NCBI GenBank assembly: GCA_947462865.1 | Contig: CANHRW010000052.1 | Location: 1 to 10,591, forward strand | Reading direction: 5' to 3' | From: Bacteroidota bacterium | Lineage (GTDB): Bacteria; Bacteroidota; Bacteroidia; UKL13-3 | Length of the DNA: 10,591 nt | Shown: piece by piece, positions 6,420-10,591 of the stretch | Position numbering within the stretch: the first letter of the stretch is position 1 | Layout: every line of letters starts with the position of its first letter | Program-made: the position numbers and the translations under genes | The notes under the pieces: model-generated | Databases searched by the model: none | What the model was told of the DNA's origin: nothing | The model's input: the letters and a program-made list of their open reading frames with translations, nothing else

Positions 6420-7289
6420 CCTACCTGATCTGCGTGCAGGTTTACCTTTTGTGTTCCTGTTAAAATTGGACGAATGACCCTGTACGGTTTTTTTTGAACC
6501 CGATTTTTTGGGTAGCTCTGGTTTGCCTTTTTGAGTGGGCTTTTGTGGCTTTGTTTTTCTTTCATCTACACCGGATGATTCTTCCAGCAAACTGTAAATG
6601 ATCTCCATTTCCCTTTTGGTTAAATCTCTCCAATCTCCAACCGGTAAGCCTTTCAAATCAATATTCATAATGCGAACCCGTTCCAGTTTAATAACTTCAT
6701 ATCCAAAATGTTCACACATTCTGCGAATCTGACGGTTGAGCCCTTGTATCAAAATAATCCTAAACGTATTTGCTGATTCTTGAACAACCTTACATTTTTT
6801 GGTAGTAACACCAAGTATGGGAACGCCATTTGCCATGCCGGTAATCACATTTTGGGTTAAAGGCTTGTTCACTGTTACAACATATTCCTTTTCGTGATTG
6901 TTTCCGGCCCGTAAAATCTTGTTTACCATGTCGCCATTGTTGGTTAAAAAGATGAGTCCCTCTGAATCTTTATCCAAACGGCCAATAGGAAATATACGTT
7001 GGCTGTGGTTTACATATTGTACAATGTTATTGCGCACATTTTCTTCGGTTGTTGATGTTACACCAACAGGTTTATTCAATGCAATAAAAATAATATCATC
7101 GCCTTGTAATGGTTGCAATTTGTTGCCATTTACTCGAACGCTGTCACCTACATTCACATGATCTCCTATATTGGCTCTGCGTTCGTTGATGAATACAACG
7201 CCTCTTTCAATAAAACGGTCGGCTTCTCGCCTGGAGCAAAGACCGCTTTCGCTAATAAATTTATTGATGCGCATGGAACTTTGTTTCAT
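6414..7289 (-). CDS. rluF: RluF-like 23S rRNA pseudouridine synthase
   Basis: A 291-residue member of the RsuA/RluB/E/F family. The S4 RNA-binding domain covers about residues 6-65 (RINKFISESGLCSRREADRF). The catalytic Asp106 is in GRLDKDSEGLIFLTNNGD, one position from Asp107 of E. coli RluF. The RluF-specific blocks NKILRAGNNHEKEY, QGLNRQIRRMCEHFGYEV and RIMNIDLKGLPVGDWRDLT are all present. RluF converts uridine 2604 of 23S rRNA to pseudouridine. A basic, low-complexity tail (about 241-291, rich in K, R, P, S) may bind RNA. The final residues and the stop codon come from repeat A, so the tail has been shaped by that element. The start at 7289 lies about 31 bases from the end of repeat B. Confidence 0.92.
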   Translation of the reverse strand: MKQSSMRINKFISESGLCSRREADRFIERGVVFINERRANIGDHVNVGDSVRVNGNKLQPLQGDDIIFIALNKPVGVTSTTEENVRNNIVQYVNHSQRIFPIGRLDKDSEGLIFLTNNGDMVNKILRAGNNHEKEYVVTVNKPLTQNVITGMANGVPILGVTTKKCKVVQESANTFRIILIQGLNRQIRRMCEHFGYEVIKLERVRIMNIDLKGLPVGDWRDLTKREMEIIYSLLEESSGVDERKTKPQKPTQKGKPELPKKSGSKKTVQGHSSNFNRNTKGKPARRSGRR

Positions 7290-7313
7290 GTAGCTATGGT
7301 GATTTTTTATAAT

Positions 7314-7458
7314 GCCTTATAACGGTTTGGGCACTTGGCGCAGAAAGGGAATGCTTAGCACTTTTTCCCCTCAGCACTTTACTCCAAAAATAAACTTTTT
7401 TGCCTTTTCTTTTCCCTTTTATTCTAAAGCGTTTATTGCCGCAGAACCCCTGTTAGCG
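7314..7458 (-). repeat. attC-like inverted repeat B
   Basis: On the plus strand it begins GCCTTATAACGG and ends CTGTTAGCG. The following TTCGT completes a 15-base match (CTGTTAGCGGTTCGT) with the element at 9860-9991. The arms are partly complementary (CTTGGCGCAGAAA against CTGCGGCAATAAA). The centre is T-rich with a repeated AGCACTTT and is less conserved than in the other copies. It lies between the lactonase remnant and RluF; the remnant's reading frame runs into it. Confidence 0.5.
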
Positions 7459-7678
7459 GTTCGTATTTTCTTATTTGTAAACAAGAAGGACTTGGTAACT
7501 TAATGTCTTTCCCTATCTTGGTTGATAGTCCTGTTTTCTTGTCCCGTTTAAAAACAACGATATTATTCGTAACCTGATTTGCTACTAGAAGATAATTTCC
7601 TGTCGGGTCAATTGTGAAATTTCTTGGATGGTCGCCAAAAGTTGATTGATGTCCGACTAGAGTGAGTTTACCTTGAAC
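7433..7678 (-). pseudogene. C-terminal remnant of a 6-phosphogluconolactonase-like gene
   Basis: The minus strand reads GKLTLVGHQSTFGDHPRNF, then TIDPTGNYLLVANQ, then NNIVVFKRDKKTGL and LPSPSC. These are the last blades of the seven-bladed lactonase propeller (PF10282, the 6-phosphogluconolactonase/YbhE type). There is no start codon and nothing of the N-terminal 250 or more residues. The frame is open upstream to 7714, but the residues before VQGK do not look like lactonase. After PSPSCLQI the frame runs into repeat B (RKYEPLTGVLRQ) before a stop at 7433-7435, so the native C-terminus was also altered. It is a fragment left by recombination and not a functional enzyme. Confidence 0.8.
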
Positions 7679-7718
7679 CCACCAATTTATCTTTTTTATA
7701 AACCAATCCTTGTTTCAT
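7668..7718 (-). pseudogene. Truncated hipA start (N-terminal 14 or so codons)
   Basis: Eleven bases after the HipB-like stop a frame opens with MKQGLVYKKDKLVG, which matches the typical beginning of the HipA N-terminal domain (M-K-x-x-x-V-Y-x-x-x-x-L-A/V-G). It ends two codons later (SR, stop), where the lactonase fragment begins in another frame. The rest of hipA is absent. This indicates an original hipB-hipA operon cut by a deletion with its junction near 7676-7681. The fragment is short, so the identity rests on position as much as on sequence. Confidence 0.6.
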
Positions 7719-7729
7719 CACTAATTCAT

Positions 7730-8161
7730 CTATTGATTTTCGATTGAGAAGATATCTGAATGCATAATTGTTTCAGTCAGTTTATCATCGGGTTTTTGTT
7801 GAAATTGTATGGCGTTATTGTTTGGGACAAATTTCCAACCCTCAATTTTATTTTCTTTTTTATTTATCATTTCCTGTATGATAATGCCATATTTAACTAC
7901 TTTATTGAACAATGTAATTTTTACACCTTTATTAAGATAATTCCAAAATATCTCATAAGGGTCAATTTGTTGTTTGTTTGGGCTTAGTTGAAAGCCAAAT
8001 AAATGAAGTACCTGTTCAACTTTGTCTAATTGCAGACTTTTCTTACCCTGTTCTAACTCACGAATAAAGCGAATGCCAACACCCGCTTTTTTTGCAAGCC
8101 CTTCTTGGGTAATGCCAAGTTTTTTCCTTTGAAATCGGATAAATGACGACAGATTGTTCAT
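7730..8161 (-). CDS. HipB-like (Y4mF-type) XRE regulator/antitoxin without its HipA
   Basis: A 143-residue protein. Residues 1-60 are a Cro/CI helix-turn-helix of the HipB/Y4mF type, with the characteristic AGVGIRFIRELEQGKKSLQL and DKVEQVLHLFGFQL. HipB proteins bind operators in their own promoter and neutralise the HipA kinase toxin. Residues 66-143 (IDPYEIFWNYLNKGVKITLF...HSDIFSIE) are an additional domain not typical of E. coli HipB; its predicted strands recall a small Sm/SH3-like barrel, but I do not recognise it. The following gene is only a truncated hipA start, so it is an orphan antitoxin or a solitary regulator. Three spaced operator copies lie upstream. Confidence 0.82.
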   Translation of the reverse strand: MNNLSSFIRFQRKKLGITQEGLAKKAGVGIRFIRELEQGKKSLQLDKVEQVLHLFGFQLSPNKQQIDPYEIFWNYLNKGVKITLFNKVVKYGIIIQEMINKKENKIEGWKFVPNNNAIQFQQKPDDKLTETIMHSDIFSIENQ

Positions 8162-8165
8162 TTAA

Positions 8166-8265
8166 TTATACCTTTACGGGTATAAATATAGTAAAAAACT
8201 AAATAAACAAACCGTTCGGGTATAAAATATGTATAAAGTGCGAATTTCGTCCCTTTCGGGTATAA
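8166..8265 (-). promoter_or_regulatory. Three-copy operator array of the HipB-like regulator, 40-bp period
   Basis: CGGGTATAA occurs at 8177-8185, 8217-8225 and 8257-8265, spaced exactly 40 bp apart. The copy nearest the gene is a full palindrome, TTATACC-N6-GGTATAA (8166-8185); the other two keep the right half and a short left ACC or CCC. The design is like the TATCC-N8-GGATA operators of E. coli hipBA. A 40-bp period is close to four helical turns, so the sites face the same side of DNA and would favour cooperative binding and autorepression. Confidence 0.7.
8183..8211 (-). promoter_or_regulatory. Candidate promoter of the HipB-like gene
   Basis: On the minus strand, TTTG (8208-8211) is followed after 17 bases by TATATTTA (8183-8190), seven of eight matches to the Bacteroidota TAnnTTTG element. 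The -7 element overlaps the proximal operator palindrome and the -33 element abuts the second copy, which fits autorepression. Confidence 0.42.
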
Positions 8266-8305
8266 TTATTGGGTTTTTTTTGGGTTGATATTGAAGGATT
8301 GCTGG

Positions 8306-8434
8306 TAACGTTCCGCACACACCTGAAGAGCCAAATGAGGTGAACGGAAAGCTTTAGATTAGACGAATATAACAAGAAAAACGGATGCCTCAAACTCCCG
8401 AAATGCTTGGCTTTGCTGGTGTGTGCTGTTAGGC
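8306..8434 (-). repeat. attC-like inverted repeat D
   Basis: On the plus strand it runs from TAAC (8306) to GTTAGGC (8428-8434), 129 bp, exactly the TAAC-to-GTTAG span of the copy at 9863-9991. The outer arms pair well: GCACACACC followed by AGAGCCAA at 8315-8335 against TTGGCTTTGCTGGTGTGTGC at 8407-8426, leaving extrahelical bases and an unpaired centre. It lies between the beta-barrel remnant and the HipB-like gene. A 64-codon open frame through it has no protein character. Confidence 0.62.
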
Positions 8435-8453
8435 ACTGGCATTTATGATTTGG

Positions 8454-8570
8454 TCAGAATAGAGTTTGAAATCTAATTCCAAAGTTCAAAGCTCCAAGAT
8501 AAATTGGTTTTTTACGAGTAGTCCCTATAATTAGATGCGGATTACTCTTTGAAGCTAAATAATAAAACCC
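8454..8570 (-). pseudogene. C-terminal remnant of an outer-membrane beta-barrel gene
   Basis: Thirty-eight codons read GFYYLASKSNP, then KKPIYLGALNFGIRFQTLF and a stop. They correspond to the end of the neighbouring full-length protein at 8604-9173 (IYKSNPWPI and TPFMLGSLRFGYNF): the KSNP turn and the LGxLxFGxxF final strand line up, with about half of the final 14 residues identical. The frame opens immediately after GCCTAAC at 8573-8579, so everything upstream was removed at that boundary. It is a paralogue's tail and not a duplicate of the same gene. Confidence 0.7.
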
Positions 8571-8571
8571 G

Positions 8572-8588
8572 TGTTAGGCAATGGCATT
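8572..8588 (-). repeat. Single-ended cassette boundary E (GTTAGGC)
   Basis: TGTTAGGCAATGGCATT repeats the end of element D (8427-8443, one mismatch) exactly 145 bp away, so the beta-barrel remnant is bracketed by direct repeats. No partner arm with TAAC is found about 129 bp to the left, so this is either the surviving end of a deleted attC-like element or a recombination junction. Confidence 0.5.
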
Positions 8589-8603
8589 CTCATCCTGTCA
8601 AAA

Positions 8604-9173
8604 TTAAAAATTATATCCAAATCTTAATGAACCTAACATAAAGGGCGTTTCACCTACTTCTTTGCTTAAGGTTTCATCTTCGTAAATAGGCCATGGGTTT
8701 GATTTATAAATAACCCCTGCAACGCCAAACTGAGGCAGGATATACAATTTCTTTTTTGCAAACTCAAATTTGTATCCAATATATCCTGTAACTAACCAAT
8801 CAAAGCTTCTGTAATTTTTTCCAGTGGTTACATGATTTTGCAATACTCCCATGCCGGTAGTTTGACTATATTCAAGATGAAGTCCTTTCCAAAAATATTG
8901 CCTATATCCACTGGCGATGCTATAATCGGCAAAGCCCTCCCCTTCTGTGGCACGATCTTCTGGGAAATCAATGTTAAAACCTACATACATATCACCTCTT
9001 AAATTACCCTTTTCCCAGAGTTTAATAGTGAAATGTGTTCGAGTTGTTTGCACCAGAAATGGCCAGAGAATATCTGTTTCAATTCCGAACTTGCTTTCTT
9101 TTTGCTCTGTTTGTGCAATAACGGAGTTAGTAATTAAACTAACTATTCCGAGAATGAGAAGTGATTTTTTCAT
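8604..9173 (-). CDS. Outer-membrane beta-barrel protein
   Basis: A 189-residue protein with a Sec signal peptide at 1-20 (KKSLLILGIVSLITNSVIAQ). The mature part alternates aromatic and polar residues in strand-like runs (FTIKLWEKGNLRGDMYVGFNIDF, split by turns; SIASGYRQYFWKGLHLEYSQT; WLVTGYIGYKFEF; LGSLRFGYNF) and ends in Phe, as outer-membrane barrels do. It probably has about eight strands. The family is not recognised by name. It follows the Crp/Fnr-type gene by 98 bases, and that gap holds a promoter element and an FNR-type palindrome. The stop lies about 16 bases before boundary E. A C-terminal remnant of a paralogue lies just downstream. Confidence 0.78.
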   Translation of the reverse strand: MKKSLLILGIVSLITNSVIAQTEQKESKFGIETDILWPFLVQTTRTHFTIKLWEKGNLRGDMYVGFNIDFPEDRATEGEGFADYSIASGYRQYFWKGLHLEYSQTTGMGVLQNHVTTGKNYRSFDWLVTGYIGYKFEFAKKKLYILPQFGVAGVIYKSNPWPIYEDETLSKEVGETPFMLGSLRFGYNF

Positions 9174-9205
9174 TATCCTGATTATTTTGATAATTATTAA
9201 TAGGA

Positions 9206-9213
9206 CAAAGGTA
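9206..9213 (-). promoter_or_regulatory. Bacteroidota -7 element of the beta-barrel gene
   Basis: TACCTTTG on the minus strand is a perfect TAnnTTTG match, 33 bases before the ATG at 9173. It predicts a start of transcription near 9200-9203. No good -33 TTTG lies at 17-23 bases, as expected for an activator-dependent promoter. Confidence 0.55.
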
Positions 9214-9236
9214 AAAAGTCATAATAGTAATAGTCG

Positions 9237-9250
9237 TTGACCAAAGTCAA
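9237..9250. promoter_or_regulatory. FNR/CRP-type operator upstream of the beta-barrel gene
   Basis: TTGAC-CAAA-GTCAA is a perfect palindrome of the Crp/Fnr class (TTGAn-N4-nTCAA). Its centre is about 41-44 bases above the predicted transcription start, which is where class II activators of this family bind. A Crp/Fnr-family gene ends only 22 bases upstream, making it the likely ligand. Confidence 0.65.
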
Positions 9251-9271
9251 TAAATGATTTCAGGGCCAAAT

Positions 9272-9834
9272 TTATTTACGTGTTCTAATTCGACTTAATG
9301 TTTCTGGTTTAACACCAAGATAGGAAGCAATCATATACTGTGGTACTTCTTTTAGCAACCTTGAATTTCTTTCAATCAACGCTTTATATCTTTCTTCTGG
9401 GGTTTGAAACATAAATGAGTCAAGCCGACTGGCTACCATTAGATATAAATTTTCAGCAATCAGTCTGCCAAGGCGTTCTATATTTTTATGTTTATCGTAT
9501 AAAGAATGAGTTCTTGCAAATTGATTTTATAAATAACTGCATCTTGCATGGCTTCAATAAAGTGGTCTGAAGGCTTACCACTTAGAAAACTTCTGTAATT
9601 TGATACAAAATCACCTTTAAAATTAAAGGCAGTGATTTTTTCTTCACCGTTCTTGTCGTAATAAAATCTAAAGCTCCCTTCATGGATAAATGCGATAAAA
9701 TTGCAATGCTCGCCTTGTCTGAGTATTTGCTCCTTATTCGAAATATTCACCTTTGTTAAACAACTTTCAAAGTCTTTCCATTCTGAGTCGTTCAGTTTGA
9801 GGAATTTATTAAAATATATTCTTAAAGTTTCCAA
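9272..9834 (-). pseudogene. Crp/Fnr-family regulator split by a one-base frameshift
   Basis: The first 111 codons encode a cyclic-nucleotide-binding-type domain (LRIYFNKFLKLND..., ILRQGEHCNFIAFIHEGSFRFYY, SGKPSDHFIEAMQDAVIYKI). The reading frame then stops near 9478, but a second frame continues LYDKHKNIERLGRLIAENLY and ends with the helix-turn-helix ASYLGVKPETLSRIRTRK, stop at 9272-9274. Restoring one T in the coding-strand TTT run (AAA at 9501-9503) joins them into a 187-residue protein of normal length. The start appears to be TTG at 9834; no ATG or GTG lies between it and an in-frame stop inside element F. Either a recent inactivation or a base-calling error. Confidence 0.82.
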
Positions 9835-9859
9835 TTTACTTTGTCTTTTATATGCTTGT

Positions 9860-9991
9860 GCCTAACGATTGGCAGCTACAAGAAGTTGGCGATTTCGGAG
9901 ACGAAAACTGTCTGCCACCACAAAACTTGATACGAAGCACAAAGCTTCATTTAAACACTGAACCGCCAATTTCTTGTAGGTGCTGTTAGCG
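9860..9991 (-). repeat. attC-like inverted repeat F (best-preserved copy)
   Basis: On the plus strand it begins GCCTAACG (9860) and ends GTTAGCG (9991), 132 bp. The inner arms CTACAAGAAGTTGGCG and CGCCAATTTCTTGTAG are complementary at 15 of 16 positions. Outer TAAC and GTTA boxes and unpaired bases between box and arm give the R"-L"-L'-R' layout of integron attC sites. GTTAGGC on the minus strand fits the GTTRRRY crossover box. It lies 9 bases beyond the stop of the T9SS-tailed gene and 25 bases before the start of the Crp/Fnr gene. Confidence 0.7.
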
Positions 9992-10000
9992 GTTCGTTGT

Positions 10001-10591
10001 TTATTTCCCATCAATAATTAATTTTTTAATTCCTGCTTTATTTCCGTTATTAATTTTTAGAAAGTAAAGTCCATTCTGTAGTCCTGATATGTCAATTATG
10101 CTCTTATCTTTTGAAAGAATAATAGTAGATAAATTTTGTCCAACCGAATTAAATATTGTAACAGAAATATTACTTAAATTATTCCATTTCAAATTTAATT
10201 CGTCCTTGGCTGGGTTTGGAAAAAGTGAAATTTCATTTTCAAAAATTGGGTCGTTAATTCCTAAAGGATTTGATACTTCTCTTACCGGACGACCAGACCA
10301 AGGGCAAAACTGACCAACAGTTCCGACCCAATAAGCTGTATCAGCGTCAACATCTGTGTAAGGACAACCATCGCAAACTTCCATTGCAAATTCCACAAGA
10401 CTCCATTGATTAGGAATAAAATGCCATAAAAACCAATGATTTGCATTGTGATTGTGTCCTCCATTGCCATAATCAATTGGTCCGTTAATAAAGTTTCTCT
10501 GGTTTAATGGTCTAGCCAAGTTAGCAAGAACTGAGTCTATTATTATCTGATTAGAGGTAGAAGCTATAAATGTGGTGTCCTGCCAGTTTCC
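10001..10591 (-). CDS. Secreted BP74-like protein with T9SS C-terminal sorting domain (5' end outside window)
   Basis: The frame is open to the window edge, giving 196 residues without the start; a TTG at 10519 is internal. Residues about 1-103 carry the blocks LARPLNQRNFINGPI, GNGG, WFLWHFIPNQWSLVEFAMEVCDG, YW and FCPWSGR, which resemble the BP74 N-terminal domain family (calmodulin-binding protein BP74 type: WxWH, EhxhExCDG, CPW). Residues about 115-196 are a type A T9SS sorting domain (SLFPNPAKDELNL, VTIFNSVGQ, IDISGLQNGLYFLKI, KLIIDG), so the protein is exported to the surface or medium. Four Cys in the BP74-like part suggest disulfides. The T9SS domain is certain, the BP74 match moderately so. 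Confidence 0.8.
   Translation of the reverse strand, partial: GNWQDTTFIASTSNQIIIDSVLANLARPLNQRNFINGPIDYGNGGHNHNANHWFLWHFIPNQWSLVEFAMEVCDGCPYTDVDADTAYWVGTVGQFCPWSGRPVREVSNPLGINDPIFENEISLFPNPAKDELNLKWNNLSNISVTIFNSVGQNLSTIILSKDKSIIDISGLQNGLYFLKINNGNKAGIKKLIIDGK

Noticed and set aside
7312..7503. Plus-strand 63-codon open frame
   Set aside because: It overlaps repeat B and the antisense of the lactonase remnant, whose recognisable protein sequence is on the other strand.
8175..8265. Regularly spaced repeats resembling a CRISPR array
   Set aside because: The repeated core is only 9-11 bases, there are three copies, and they lie in the leader of a HipB-like gene, so operators explain them better.
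8199..8393. Minus-strand 64-codon open frame
   Set aside because: It runs across operator DNA and inverted repeat D, has no signal, domain or protein-like composition, and is explained by the repeat.
6295..9991. Insertion sequence or transposon ends
   Set aside because: No transposase, no paired terminal repeats around one body and no target duplications are seen; the repeats separate different genes.
1..10591. tRNA or rRNA genes
   Set aside because: No cloverleaf with a TTC loop and acceptor stem and no rRNA-like sequence was found on reading either strand, though a covariance search was not possible.

Overview
The window looks like chromosomal DNA of a Bacteroidota bacterium, probably an environmental member of the Chitinophagales, Saprospirales or Sphingobacteriales type. 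The evidence is a type IX secretion C-terminal sorting domain, TAnnTTTG-type promoters, AT-rich leaders without clear Shine-Dalgarno sequences, the recF-DUF721 gene pair and several secreted proteins of Bacteroidota type. The exact lineage cannot be fixed from the sequence.

Positions 1-6270 look like ordinary chromosome. The 3' end of recF overlaps a small DciA-like DUF721 gene. On the minus strand follows a compact mutagenesis operon, umuD-umuC-SRAP, which joins the subunits of a Pol V-like translesion polymerase to a YedK/HMCES abasic-site protein. Next come a secreted protein of unknown function, an XRE regulator divergent from a small secreted Cys-rich protein with a strong terminator, a secreted phage-tail-fibre-like protein and an archaemetzincin-type metalloprotease.

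Positions about 6290-10000 have a different organisation. At least four imperfect inverted repeats of 125-145 bp (6295-6419, 7314-7458, 8306-8434, 9860-9991) have TAAC at one end and GTTAG at the other and share arm sequence. A fifth, single-ended boundary lies at 8572-8588. Read on the minus strand, intact genes end 0-25 bases before a repeat and three of the four full repeats are followed by a gene start 26-35 bases later. This is the layout of integron gene cassettes with attC sites. No integrase is present, so the region resembles a CALIN-type cassette cluster (inference). In minus-strand order the modules are: a BP74-like protein with a T9SS tail; a frameshifted Crp/Fnr regulator with an outer-membrane beta-barrel gene; a beta-barrel C-terminal remnant; a HipB-like regulator with a truncated hipA start joined to the tail of a 6-phosphogluconolactonase-like gene; an RluF-like pseudouridine synthase; and the archaemetzincin.

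Two regulatory arrangements can be read directly. The HipB-like gene is preceded by three CGGGTATAA operator copies spaced exactly 40 bp apart. The beta-barrel gene is preceded by a perfect FNR-type palindrome (TTGAC-N4-GTCAA) placed as a class II activator site above a TACCTTTG promoter element, just downstream of the Crp/Fnr gene. That regulator is broken by an apparent one-base deletion in a homopolymer. The recurring gene remnants (hipA start, lactonase tail, beta-barrel tail) show a region that has been repeatedly recombined.
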